A stretch of DNA of 64,000 nucleotides from Liolophura sinensis (taxonomy: Eukaryota; Mollusca; Polyplacophora; Chitonida; Chitonidae), in assembly GCF_032854445.1 (NCBI RefSeq), contig NC_088301.1, positions 51,881,187 to 51,945,186 of the forward strand, written 5' to 3'. This document shows positions 35,501 to 47,211 of this stretch, one piece after another. Below the pieces are notes generated by a model. It saw nothing but the letters and a program-made list of their open reading frames with translations. It made no database searches and was not told the DNA's origin. How positions within the stretch are numbered: position 1 is the stretch's first letter; every line of letters starts with the position of its first letter. The translations under genes and the position numbers were made by a program.

Positions 35501-37270
35501 AACTATATCTGATATGTGGGGTACAGACATCATAAATATTTACTCATTACTTATGACATCCAAAAGGCTGTGGAATTTAAAATTCAAGGCAATCAAAGAA
35601 AACTACTTTTACATCAAAAGCATTTGATGCCAAAGATTTACCTTTTTGCCTTACTAAAGAAAACTAAATTTGTAGAATAGGATAACCAGATGGATCACGT
35701 AAATCAAAAACTATCATTAATGAATGCTCAAACAGAACCCACAGTCTCGGATAATTTTACCAGAACTCAACAAGAACTGTTTTCCTCATCCCAATCCCAT
35801 CAAAGTTACATGTGAGAGATTTAACATACCTTCTAAAAGTTCAGTAACTGCTTGAGATTCCAATGCCCCAGTGTATTCTTTTGGTTTATCTGTTGTTTTC
35901 TTGTATTTATTTTCCACTGGCTTCCTCCAAGAGTTTTTGACTAAACAGGGAATAACCAATTCTTTCTCTTCTTCTTTTGGTTTAATACTGAAAAGTAAAA
36001 CCCATGAAATGTTAAAAAAAAATTACTGAAGCTATGTTCTGATAAGTTTATGGAAGTTTTGGGTTTCGTGGAAGATGACCTTCAAGACAAAACTAATCTG
36101 ACACTCACAGGTAGTGTACAAACAATATAATCTTTGAATCATGAACATCCAACATGTTGTAGAAGTTATAAATCATGTAAATCAAAGGCAACTACTTTTA
36201 CACCAAATGCATGTACATGAAATGTGATGGCCAACTAAATGTGAGCTTTTTATTACTGTCTTTAGCCAAATTAATTAGATATTTTATCTTAAGCATACAA
36301 GGTCTAACAGATGTGCCTTCCCAAAAATGCTGGGTATTTTCCTATCCGTATTTAAAGCCTCCATAACATTTCCTACATGACATTTTCTCAATCAGCAATC
36401 ACTAGCACAGGGGATCGCACTTCTGTTGGAACAAAACTAGCTTCTGTTTGTTCCAAATTGGTCATATTTAGACCAAAAACCAGCAAATTTTGAACTGGCA
36501 GCTATCTTTGCCTTCGCCATGTATTCTCTTTTTGCCATGCTGATGGGTGTTCTTCACAGATAAAAATCGTCTGCCATGCTTGACAAACAAAAAATGCACA
36601 TCGCCAAGAATAGTCAACTCTGCACCAAGCTACTGCGTGGAAAGGTTAGTGAGCATGGCTGTGTGTAAGATGTTTTTGCTGGGCTGTGGACTAGAAATGC
36701 TTGATAGGATCATAATCGGAGCAGATTGTGGTCTAATAAAAGTCCGATACTGTCGGCTACAGATCGCTGATTGAGAACATTTAAGGTAGGAAATGCTATG
36801 GAGGTTATGTGCCGGTAGGAAAATACCCAGCATTTTGCCTGTTTTGGGAAAAGACCTCTGTTAGACGTTGTATGGTTAGCATAGGCCTATAACGTCTAAT
36901 TCATTAGGCTACAATTTCTTTAACTCTTGCCTCTTCGTTCATCCACAAATTGATAATATTTGCAACTTTAAAAAGCATGCATTGTTTTTTTACATGACAA
37001 CAAGGATATTAGATGGTGTTCCCCGAGATGAAAACTTTAAGGTGTAATTTATAATTTATGTGCATGTTGTTGTTGTTGCACGACTCTATATTACCTTTGT
37101 AACTTCTTTCCTTCCACAGATTTTAAAAAATCCTGTTCGTCGCTTGCTGTCAGTTTCTCTTCGTTAAGAGAGGAGCTTTGTAACTTGCGTGTGTTGAGTT
37201 TTTTAGAAAATCCAAATGACAAACTTGGCTTGTTTTCATATGGAGAATCCTTGTCTCTCTCTTCCATCAT
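29562..37270 (-). CDS. GPKOW: G-patch domain and KOW motifs-containing protein (spliceosome factor)
   Basis: Nuclear RNA-binding protein of the Spp2/GPKOW family; the G-patch activates the DEAH helicase DHX16 (Prp2) in the catalytic-step spliceosome. Eleven exons on the minus strand: 37270-37095, 35987-35830, 35217-35078, 34949-34846, 33371-33176, 32708-32576, 31831-31606, 31278-31149, 30570-30501, 30141-30056 and 29702-29562. All are in phase, giving 519 residues (human protein about 476). Order: SFGF and [12 protein letters not shown] at the N-terminus; ELVIPCLV; G-patch [20 protein letters not shown] (about residues 171-190); [16 protein letters not shown] 1 ([20 protein letters not shown], then [14 protein letters not shown]) across exons 5/6; a Lys/Arg/Glu/Asp-rich linker (exon 7); [20 protein letters not shown] and [11 protein letters not shown] 2 ([14 protein letters not shown]); and C-terminal [15 protein letters not shown]. 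The start is the first of two adjacent ATGs. No defects seen. Confidence 0.96.
32030..32395. repeat. Degenerate minisatellite in a GPKOW intron
   Basis: Recurring pieces such as 'acttgaacaatttcccatac', 'acttccatcacattttcct' and 'caaccactt' repeat imperfectly about every 45-55 bases. It lies between the exon at 31606-31831 and that at 32576-32708. The strand is C+A-rich with few G. Confidence 0.7.
34375..34735 (+). mobile_element. Full-length tRNA-derived SINE with target-site duplication
   Basis: The tRNA-like head has box A (tagcacagttggtagagcg) and box B-like ggtcgagtcacacc, a conserved central part, and a 3' end 'atgacgttaaaccccaagc' followed by a (CACT)n tail. The 13-bp duplication CTCACATATTGTG flanks it at 34362-34374 and 34736-34748. 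It is inserted in a GPKOW intron, opposite to the gene. Exact duplications point to a fairly young insertion. Confidence 0.9.
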
Positions 37271-38754
37271 GAAAACAACTAATACCAAACGGACCTTAAA
37301 CGCAGAAGAGTTATACTGACTGTTTGACGCACGCCTGACGTTTTCATTGACATCGCCTTATAGGTTTTCGTTGCATCAACACTTGGAGCACAAGATCAGA
37401 AGAAGCGACGTATTTCATAGAAAAAAGTACTGCTGAAAATACTATAGTCTACAGCATAAACAGACTGCTTACCGAATTCAATTTAATTCTGATTCACAAA
37501 TTAATTTCGTTTCAATCGATCTCGTGTTCAGAATTTTGCGTTTTTTTTTTTTGGTTTTTTTTTGTGCAATGACACGAAAGTGTGAGTACCACGAAAACGC
37601 TTGTACCTGTACCACTACTTTAGACCTATGATGCAGACTTATAAAATAGTGTATACACACATCAGGTTCTCACGGGAAAGATGTGTATTACTTTAGTATA
37701 CAGTTTTAACATAGTTTTGTTGTATTTCTTACATTCTGCTTTCTTCCAAAAACTGGAGACAATTAACGTGAGCACGTACATAGGCCTACCGCTAGATCTG
37801 TGTAGGAGCAATAGTGCAATTCCTGGAATTTTCTTTCCTAAGACGACGAAGTCTACTGATGTGCACAACACTGCTCCGTGGATCAGTTGGTTAGCGCGCT
37901 AGCGCAGCGTAATGACTCTGGGGCCTCACCAACGCAGTCGATGTGAGTCCAAATCCATCTTATGCTGGCTTCCTCTCTAGACGTACGTGGGAAGGTCTTT
38001 CACAAACCTTCGGATGGTCGTGGGTCCCCCCCCCCCCCCCGCCAAGGCTATGTCCGGTTTTCTCCCACCATAATGCTGGCCGCCGTCGTATAAGTGAAAT
38101 ATTCATGAGTACGGCGTAAAACACCAATCAAAATGCATATTACTACAAACCTAATATTTCTTTGTGTTATAATATGTAACGCCATATATAAATGCTTATT
38201 TTATTATAGACGTACATGTTTATAGTTACACCTTCACCCATGCAAGAAAACAAGTACTTTCTGTTACACTAATCACTGGCGACTGAAAGCAGGAAAAGGG
38301 AGAAATATGTTCAGTTAATTAAGTAATCCCCTTTAACACAATAGCCCTGAGTTTATATCAGTTTAGGGCCTTGTGAAGGATTTCCATAATTTTTTAAAAC
38401 TCAATTTAACAATAAAGGTCTGTACAGTGGACACTGTAATTATGAATAACTCATAGATCTGGGCTTTAATCCTTCAATTAGTAAAGAATGTAATTCTGTT
38501 TGGGGATATGAAGCTATATGGTTTAGTATTTGTAACTCAGAGCAGATGTAAATATTTAACAAAATATATCCATGACATTAATTAAACTATGGAAAGTTGA
38601 TTAGGTCAGTTCATACAAGTGTCGTTTTATCTCTCTTTAACCTTGTGGTTAAACTTCATAATTATCTGAAGCTGTACCAGCCATTTTCTACTAGAAAAGC
38701 AAAAATTGTGTTTCCGGCTTCGATCAGAGCATCTTTAACACAAAGGAGAATCTT
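37271..38754. other. GPKOW upstream region and spacer
   Basis: Presumed GPKOW promoter just above 37270; no TATA box recognised. Long T and C runs occur at 37535-37562 and 38027-38040. It contains a full-length SINE (separate entry). Confidence 0.4.
37870..38140 (+). mobile_element. Full-length tRNA-derived SINE (V-like family)
   Basis: This is the best copy of the common family. It has a tRNA-like head (ctccgtggatcagttggttagcgc, box B-like 'gatgtgagtccaaatcc'), a middle 'acgtacgtgggaaggtc', 'ccggttttctcccaccataa', 'ctggccgccgtcgtataagt' and the 'gtacggcgtaaaacaccaat' end. A C-run sits inside it. The 3' half resembles SINE ends that I associate with bivalve and limpet genomes. Confidence 0.85.
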
Positions 38755-38930
38755 GTATAGATTGACAGAGGCATTACCTATGGATAACAACTCCTGGATT
38801 TATTGTGTTGGTGACGTATCGATGTAGGTTCTTACATCGTTATCAAACCATAAGAACCTACATCGAAACCTCACCAACACAATAAATCCAGGAGTTGTTA
38901 TCCATAGGTAATGCCTCTGTCAATCTATAC
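38755..38930. repeat. Long hairpin: 80-bp inverted arms, 16-base loop
   Basis: Arms 38755-38834 and 38851-38930 are reverse complements with two mismatches (near 38814 and 38817 on the left arm). The loop is 38835-38850. A direct repeat ggagaatcttgt lies just outside the left arm (about 38745) and again near 38967. There is no coding content. Confidence 0.92.
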
Positions 38931-40465
38931 CATCCCAATTCCTAAATGTCTCTGAAAGAAGCCAAGGGAGAATCTTGTTTCCATATCTGCTACAGATGCT
39001 AATTACACCTTCCCCTGTATGCCATGGTAAGTACACGTTGTTGTGGTTTATAAAGCCGCTGAAAACAATTTATCCCTGGTAGAGTTTAAGCCGCAATATT
39101 GTGGAGATGAATTTACCAATGCTTACAAAAAAAGCCTGAATGCCTGATCAGTATATACCATACCTAATCAGGTGCACAACTTTTGTACCTCCGTATATAT
39201 ACCATTCAAATGTGCGTCACTAGCTATTCCGGCAAACCTCTGTATCAGTTGCCGTGAAGACTAAACAATAGGTCGACTGAGTGTTACAGCTGTGACACAA
39301 TCAGAGGTTGAATCAGTTATCATCATTTTATCGGTCTATATGACATCACGTTATAACCTATTTTCCATAGGGCTAAAACCAAAGACAATCATGTCAACGT
39401 TTTGTTGGTTGATGGATAATGTTTGGAAACACATGTAACACCATAGGCCTATATACATGCATAGGACACAGACGATTTTTTAAATACCAAATTATTTTCT
39501 TTCACCCAGGCCACAAAGAATTTACTCGTTATAAGATTTATACATTACATACATATAGTCTTTTCTATAGATGTATGAATCAAATAAAATAAACTATATA
39601 AGCCTTGTAAAGTGACCGGTCGATGCAAAACATCTTGCTGTTTCACCTTTTACCCTTTTGTGCAGCATTAATTTGGTCGATGCCCCGTGTTAAACTAAGA
39701 GGCGAACCTTGTGACAAGTATACCAATATATGTGTCAGACTGCAAACTATATACGTCTGCACGTACATATTTCTTTGTAATATAACATGTATAACAACCT
39801 TGGCATTTTATGACCCATGAATTATTAGACCATTTTGTGTACCTACGAATATGTACACGTATATTCAACTCGGTGTGTGTGTGGCCATATGTTTAAGAGT
39901 CCGTTCTAAAAAATTCAGCCTTTTATATGTACAATATACGGCAAAATATTAAAATTATCTTCTTTTTTTTTCACAAAAATGTTTATAAGCACTATATTCC
40001 CAGAAATAAATTTCCAGAGATAATTCAGTTTAGGTTCAATGCTGTCTGAAGTTGTCTCTGGAAATACATATATATGTGGGCCGTCACAGTGCAAAATACG
40101 GCTTAAAACTGTCACTTCATTCACGAAAAGCCTGGTTGACATTCAGTGACCTTTATGAAACAGCGCATTCTAAAGATGTCATGACTATATTGGTTCAAGC
40201 TGGATGGCGGATCAAGAAATAGGTATAAGCTCCTGTAGCTTCCTCACTATATCTCTGATGGTAATAAAAGATTTGTGTGAAAATGATATACCTTGCCCAT
40301 GTAGATGCTACGGTATATAACGGGCATTAAGGCTCAAATATAGGAAGGCATAACGTTTTATAATATATATCTTTTACAAAGGTATAAGCGGTGGAGAAAT
40401 AAGAGAGAAATTCATGAGCTGGCCTACAAGATCATATACAAACTACTGGGGAGCCTGGGGTTGTA

Positions 40466-40560
40466 TTTATTTATTTTATTGGTGTTTTACGCCGGATTCA
40501 ACTGAGAATATTTCACTAATATTTCAGCATTATGGTGGGAGGAAACAGAGTAGAGACTGA
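40466..40560 (-). mobile_element. SINE 3' end
   Basis: 'ttattttattggtgttttac', 'agaatatttcactaatattt' and 'cagcattatggtgggaggaa' follow in order, so only the 3' end is present, in reverse orientation. It lies about 65 bases before the next SINE copy, tail to head. Confidence 0.75.
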
Positions 40561-40624
40561 GATTTTGCCAGTCCGGTTACCATAACAACCTCCGGATTTA
40601 TCGGGCAAGTTTACTTTGCGACCA

Positions 40625-40860
40625 GAGGCCGATATGGTTATATACAGCGTGTAATGACCAAGGAGCCTCTCACCAATGCGGTTGGTTCAAGTCCAGGTCA
40701 TGCAGGCTCACTCTCCGGCCGTACGTTGGAAGGTCTGTCAACAATCTGCAGATGATGGTGGGTTTCCCCGGGCACTGCCCGGTTTTCTCCCACCACAATG
40801 TTGGCTGTCGTCGTATAAGTGAAATTTTCTTGAGTACCAATCAAATAAATCATAAATTAA
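40625..40860 (+). mobile_element. Near full-length SINE
   Basis: Head with box B-like 'ggttggttcaagtccagg', then 'ccgtacgttggaaggtctg', 'ggttttctcccaccacaatg' and 'cgtcgtataagtgaaatttt', ending in 'accaatcaaataaat'. The first tRNA-like bases are diverged. Confidence 0.8.
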
Positions 40861-41339
40861 TAGGTTTCGACCAGTTGCCTCACAGATATGCTACTCTATT
40901 TCAACAAGGTTCTGCACGTTATTGCACAGTGAGGTACAGCATATAGTAGCATTAAAATGGCCAAAAAATATTTTCTACATAACATTTAATGACTCGCATG
41001 CATTGGACACCTGTTTGTACCCTTTCCTAAAAGGAAATGCAAAAATTTAAGACAAAGTGAAATTATTTAAGATATTTAATTGTGTTTTTAATTCAGATAT
41101 GTTTGGATTAAATGTAAAGAAATTACAAATTATTAACATTCATTGGAACCAAATGGAATCGAACCACCGCGAAGTCACTTGTTGTCGGTAGAATGCGCAT
41201 AGAACTGCAAGACCATAATACCCTGAAACAGTTTGTAATAATTTTAATTCTGAAACCAAAGGTGATACTTGACATAAATTGCAGGTCCAGGCTATGGAGT
41301 TCATAAACATATGTAAGTATCCCAACATTCATACAATGG

Positions 41340-41495
41340 TAATTTCCGTGAGAAGGCCTCCCAGCAATGCGCTGATGGTCGTCGGTCGTCGGTCTCTGTC
41401 TGGTTTCATCCCACCCTGATGTTGGGCGCCGTTGTATAAGTGAAATATTCTTTAATACGGCGTAAAACACAAATCAGTTAAATGAAATAAATAAA
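41340..41495 (+). mobile_element. SINE, 3' two thirds
   Basis: 'gagaaggcctcccagcaatg', 'ggtttcatcccaccctgatg', 'cgccgttgtataagtgaaat' and 'aatacggcgtaaaacacaaa', then an A-rich tail. Confidence 0.75.
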
Positions 41496-41576
41496 CAATG
41501 GAAATTTCAGTTTGTGTGAAGACGAATAAACATTCTGCAGTATAGTGGAAGAGGATTGCATTATTGAGTAATATAA

Positions 41577-41579
<3 letters not shown>

Positions 41580-41617
<38 letters not shown>
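41580..41617. repeat. (AT)n microsatellite
   Basis: About 19 AT units. The surrounding spacer 41500-43150 also has a shorter (AT)n near 42031-42051 but no gene I can support. Confidence 0.9.
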
Positions 41618-41621
<4 letters not shown>

Positions 41622-43151
41622 TGGACAAAAGCCAGCCCTAAAGCTTGGCGATGCATGTTAACCAAGCACGGCACCCCACAGCTACATAATATAAGGTTGA
41701 CAATTCTGTAAAACTAATCTGATGAAGCGAATCGTTCTGTCATGGATGGCTGCATTCGTGTGTTTTTTGAACTCAACATTAACTCTGATATATAACCATC
41801 TATACCAGGAGTTGTATACCTTATTGTGTTATACCCTGTCTTAAAATAAATCCATCGTCAGCAACTTTATGTATATACACCAAGAAACACAGGTTTCCGC
41901 TGCTGAGAACTGTTGAATGCACGGCGGAAAGGAAGTGAACGTGCATGTGTTTCTACGCTCTGTACAAATACAGGTAAGCTATAGCAATAATATAGGGGTT
42001 GCTCCTGTGTATACATTTTGGCTTCTCTTAATATATATATATATATATATAGCCAAATAGCATACATCATATATATCGATTGATTTAGGCGTTGTTGAAC
42101 ACCAGTCCAGTAATTACATCAACACACGAACATGGATAAATGCCACATTGGCCTGTAGTTAAATGGAATCACCCTGTATGAACATGTGTTCGAATGATGG
42201 ATTTATAACCGAACATCGTTTATACAATTATTATTATTATTATAATACCTTCCAATATATACTTTGTCCACGCAGAGTACAAATGCCTACGTGGTGCACA
42301 TTGACAGAAAAACAACGACCTGGCAGCATGAAGAACAACTGATATCTGATGTGGTCTGTAGATAACATTACATCAGAGAACGAAAGATACAGTGGATGGA
42401 ACAGAGAAATAAACTGATATGAAATATACATATATCTCCTTCTGTATATATATAGGCTGCCTTTTTGCATGGTCACCCTTGAACCACCCTCGAGCAGTGT
42501 AACTATATACACACAGAGGATTACATACGGCTGTGCGTTATCGCGCCCCTCGGATCCTTGCTTAAGTATACATGTGTAGATAGAGAACAGGGGGCGGGGC
42601 CGGCGACATTTTGCAACGACATGTGCGCTAGTGAGTGCATGAGGCAGCATTTGTTTCCAGAGCATTAATGCACACCGCTATATCAGTGTATGACCGTGTG
42701 TATATTTAAGGTTTCGTTTCTGTTTTCATTTGTGCGGGCGACCAGATGTGACATGCAGTTCTAAGCATCGTAGTAAAAATATTCACTCATCCTGTGAATG
42801 TGCCTGCTTGGAATATACACTTTTTATATCACAGCACTAAACAATACTTCGAGTATGCAGCGTCAATATATATAGGATAGACCATACATAGCGAGAGGTA
42901 TAGGACGGGCGATATAACGGATCAAGGCTGCATATGTACAACGAACTGGTACCGTCTGTATGAACTGTTTGACACTGTGACACTCAGGGAACTACCAGAC
43001 TCTGGAACTACATGTATACGAAATACAAATCTCAGGGAGGTCTGAACATCGACTTTGGACAGCGCTATCTTATACGGACCCTTGTGTTGCTCAGCCTATT
43101 TGTACTTCCTTGGTCCACTAAACATCCACTGGTCTGTAAAGGTGTAGAGAT

Positions 43152-43291
43152 ATGCCATCCTTGGATGCGAACACAGTTATCCTTGTGAGAAAATTTGAGG
43201 GTAAAACTGACCACATTCTGTTACGGAGCCTCCTTAAGCCACGTGTTATTCACGGCAAAATTGAAAAGATCAAAGGCACCGACGGTAAAAG
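43152..43291 (+). CDS. Candidate first coding exon, possibly alternative MITF start
   Basis: ATG in acceptable context (agatATGcc), 46 codons plus two bases, ending at a strong donor (AAAAG|GTAAGTT). The peptide is MPSLDANTVILVRKFEGKTD and then HILLRSLLKPRVIHGKIEKI and KGTDGK. Base content is more balanced than the flanks, and no partner exon was found between it and 47.1 kb. It ends in phase 2, exactly as the MITF exon at 47102 does, and so could splice to the exon at 62071. Vertebrate MITF is known for many alternative first exons. It could equally begin an unrelated transcript. Confidence 0.45.
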
Positions 43292-43821
43292 GTAAGTTAA
43301 ACAAAACACATGGCATTATGAGTATTTTTTCTTTCTTTAGATAACATATAGTATGAAGTAAGCATGTAAAGAGAAATATTAAAAACTTACATACACATAT
43401 GGCTATATATGTATGATCTAAATATTTAAGTTGAAGTCCGAAACGGTATCATCACAGAGCTGTTCCGGTGTAAAAAAAAATGCATGAAGTATGTATAAAA
43501 GCATGACCATTCATTCATTCATCTTGCGTGTGTAAATGTTATAGGCCTATTGTGTATTTAATGAACATTAGCAACCTGAACCTATATAGGCCTATATTTC
43601 TGCATTTTTTTTTCTACACCCATCATACATGCATGTAATCTTTTAGACCTGCATGCATATATACGGTTTCAGTTTCAACTCCACATACATATACGTTAAT
43701 TTATTTACAATTTTTGCAAGCAGCGCCATGCTTGCACATGGCAGATTAGAGCTCAACGCTTAACATATGCAGAGGAGTGAGAGTTACTGTAGGGAGTGAG
43801 AGTTACTGCCCTTGGATCATT

Positions 43822-43939
<118 letters not shown>

Positions 43940-45307
43940 TAACAAACCAAGAACATTGCAAGCATTAAAAGATAACATCAAACAAGAAACTGAAACCATA
44001 AGAGGGAATAACTGTATGCTTCGAAATGTGAAAGGCCATGTGTCTCTCGAGTAAGAAAGTGTGAACACTTATTGTAAACTGTTAAATTGTTATATAGTAA
44101 ATTGCCTATGGGTCCAGACTTTTGCTACACCCTACATAAATGAATATATATATATATATGAATTCGACTGACTTAGTCTATGTAAGTCCTTTTTTGTGTT
44201 TGCACTCTCTCACATACATGTAGGCCTATTGGCCGTATATTAAGTTGTATAGGTAATATAGATATAAGTAGGAGCCATGTAAACATATATACGTGCAGTG
44301 CCGACGTACCATGTGTGTATCAGCAGAAATTTTACAATTAGATGTTATTTGTAGATTACAAAACGGGTTCTTGCATATTAAACGGATCCAGTTTATTTGC
44401 ATACAGCATGCATGTTGTTTCCGGGAAGTAGGTCTAGATATCCAAAGCTGGGTGTACGAACAATATTAGCGGTGTAAGTTTCACATCGGCCCTCCATATG
44501 TACAAAGCGTTATGCTCTGCATATCAGGAAACGAAATTGTTTTCTGTGAAAGATTTTGATGGACTCGCTGTACCCTGGTCCATATCTGTATATATATTCT
44601 ATGCGTATAACTGGGACAGGATAAGGCATTCACATATACAAGTAACGGTTATTAAATACGGTTAGGGGCCATAGGGGCCTGTAGACTAAATATATACACT
44701 AGTTAATCTAGATGTTAGCCGTAAACGAGAATATGCTTCTGTAATATGAACCGTATATTAAGCAATTAACGGATATAGTACAATACATGCATGCTCGTTC
44801 AGGTATATTTGTTACAGTGTACTTTAATGTTTTGTAAGACAGGGACAAGGAGAGATAATTAAGATTACTGAGCGTGGCTTGGTGGATGGAATTATGCATT
44901 TCTTGTGGACCTCTCCCATATATTACTTGTGAATTTCCTCTGTACAATGATGACACTATTGCGTTTATAGAATGTAATACTATAGTAGAGCATTCTGGAC
45001 GTGTACCAAATGTAAAGTTTATCAGCGAAGGCATTCTTGAGATGTATGTCGTGTAGGAGCCAAATGGCTCCCGTTGTAATATACACCGATTGCATGTCTA
45101 TAACAAATGGTGTCCATACTGGTACATGTATATCTGGTATGGCCTGCGTTTCTCGATGGAGACGTTTGAGACATTACTCGCGTATTGGTCATCCTAATGC
45201 AAAAGCAGGCATGCGCTAACCAGTCTACAGTCATTATATATACAGGCCTATATATATGTAGGCTTATCCTGACGTATATAATGTACCGTAACAGCTCGAA
45301 ATCTCTA

Positions 45308-45319
45308 AAAAAAATAAAA

Positions 45320-45350
<31 letters not shown>

Positions 45351-45363
45351 TATATATATTATA

Positions 45364-45431
<68 letters not shown>

Positions 45432-45432
45432 A
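45308..45432. repeat. Compound (AAT)n(AT)n microsatellite
   Basis: About ten AAT units followed by a long, lightly interrupted (AT)n run. The spacer 43940-46860 otherwise shows no supported gene. Confidence 0.9.
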
Positions 45433-46870
45433 TTCATGGTAATCCCTTTTTAAGTAAGCTTTTCGTATACAATGTATACATGTTTACATATACAGTAAGC
45501 TTTTTCGTACACAATGTATACATGTTTAAAAACGATAACTATAGTTTAATAGCATGAGGGCTATCTTTGAAGTTTTCCTGCTGTACTACAGAGCTCGCGT
45601 ATAAGTATTTCAAACACAAAGGCAATTACGTGTGTGCCCTGTTTGCTTCACAATGTATGCTGCATACCCACAGAATGTGAAGGGGCCGACGTCTGTGTGG
45701 TTCTTCGTACGCATGCGAATTAAAACCGCAGACGAGTTGTTAATACGATTTTCGTGTTTCAGTTCGTTGGATATATAACTAAACACGTTGGAGTATGGTC
45801 TTTCAAAGTTGAAAAACTGTGAAGATACAAGATGTCCATAACTTTACGTGACCGAAGATAGTGAAATAGATTGAAGAGGATTATATCTTAAGCAATCTTG
45901 TTAACTCTGACTGTATGTTCTCGACTACACATATACAAAGTGAAAACATTTCATATATTGAATAAAGTGTATAGGCCTACATTAACTGAATATACTGCCG
46001 GGTTTGGGTAACTAAAATTTTACAAAGTAACTTATATTTGAATCCGCGTATATATGCATAGGTATATCGGTCTTAACCTTAACGCATGCGTGTATTAAAA
46101 TACATCCATGCAATGTATATATTCTGGTCTCTAAAGCAAGTGTGTATGGATATTTAAATGCAAATTTTCTCTCACTTGTTTTTATATATATGGACATACA
46201 ATGTGCAGCTATATGTGTATACGACATGTTATGGTGATTATACATGTATGACAAAGTGTCGAAATCGATTTATATTGCGTTGACGTTCAGTATTTTACAT
46301 TTGCAAGTTGTTCTTCCAAGTTATACTTTATAAGAGTCTTTATGTAGGCCTAAATGTATGCTTTTCATCTTCAGCTTTAGGTATAGCCCCGAGATAAGTT
46401 ATAAATCTGTATATTCATACAAGTCAAGATTTACGCCTTAATTTATTTTTTATTCTCAGCGTGTTAAATAGGTGTGTTTTATTGTACAGTCCAGGGCTAT
46501 TTTTAACAATATAATCCAGATGGATCACTCACGACCTTGGACAGAATTCATACATCGCCCCCCCCCCCCCCAACCCTCTTCTCATTTTGTCCTCGTTCGA
46601 AGAACAGCACTTCCACCAATATTATGGTGTGTAGTAAGCCTGTGAGTACTTAACATAAGCCTTCCGTATTTGTTTTATGTTTTATAATAATTTAAGAAAT
46701 ATTTGAAGGAATAAATAAAACCTTACCCATATTATCTACTTTGTCACGATGAGGGGAGATTTTTATTTTGAAATAAGCGGTTGAATCAATGGATTGGAAA
46801 AAGTTACAACGAAACAGGCAGCGATCGATGTTTTGCCGAACTGTAGCACTTTTGGGGGTTCCCCTCGGAA

Positions 46871-46973
46871 TGACGTCTCGCGATAAAAATAGACCTTGAC
46901 TCATATCGTCACCTGTACTGTTTTAGTCCAATGGAAAATGTTCCTTTGGTCACATGTCCAGATTCGTGACGTC
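46871..46973 (+). promoter_or_regulatory. CRE-like sites and M-box upstream of MITF exon
   Basis: TGACGTC occurs at 46871-46877 and again at 46967-46973, with TCACATG (MiT/TFE-type E-box) at 46950-46956. All lie 130-230 bases before the ATG at 47102. The vertebrate MITF-M promoter uses a CRE. Here the link is inference from motif position. Confidence 0.4.
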
Positions 46974-47101
46974 GAGTTGGTGTGTGAGGTTGCCATTTTA
47001 CATCATTGAGAGGATCCAGTCTGGATATTGTGGTAAATCGTTACATCATATTACACAGTTTTAAAGCTGTCTGGTGGTGATGACAACCGAAAACAACGCT
47101 G

Positions 47102-47211
47102 ATGCAGGATTCGGGCATATCTCTTGATTTGGACAGCTTGTTAAGCGAAGTCAACAGTCCGTTTGACAACACAAACTTCTACCAACTCAAAAGCACGGTA
47201 ATCCCCGGAAG
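47102..47211 (+). CDS. MITF: MITF/TFEB/TFE3 family transcription factor, first coding exon
   Basis: Start of a bHLH-zipper transcription factor that binds M-box/CLEAR E-boxes and controls lysosomal, pigment and differentiation genes. 36 codons plus two bases: MQDSGISLDLDSLLSEVN and so on to NTNFYQLKSTVIPG. This matches the conserved opening of MITF-A and TFE3 (SGI, acidic stretch, then F/Y-Y-E-L-K-S). An in-frame TGA just upstream fixes the ATG unless another exon is spliced in. The donor used is GGAAG|GTTGGT at 47211 (phase 2). A nearer GTAATC at 47198 is in the wrong phase for the next exon. The next coding exon is 14.9 kb downstream. The assignment among MITF, TFE3 and TFEB rests on a single invertebrate gene being usual; the symbol is by family. 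Confidence 0.82.

Noticed and set aside
39623-39820. 65-codon frame with signal-like N-terminus and a TATATAA about 30 bases before the ATG
   Set aside because: The TATA box would place the transcription start at or past the ATG, and the C-terminal half looks random. Kept only as a note.
42240-42665. 141-codon open frame on the minus strand
   Set aside because: No recognisable motif, odd composition (many Tyr/Cys/His), lies in repeat-rich spacer and lacks splice or promoter support; likely chance.
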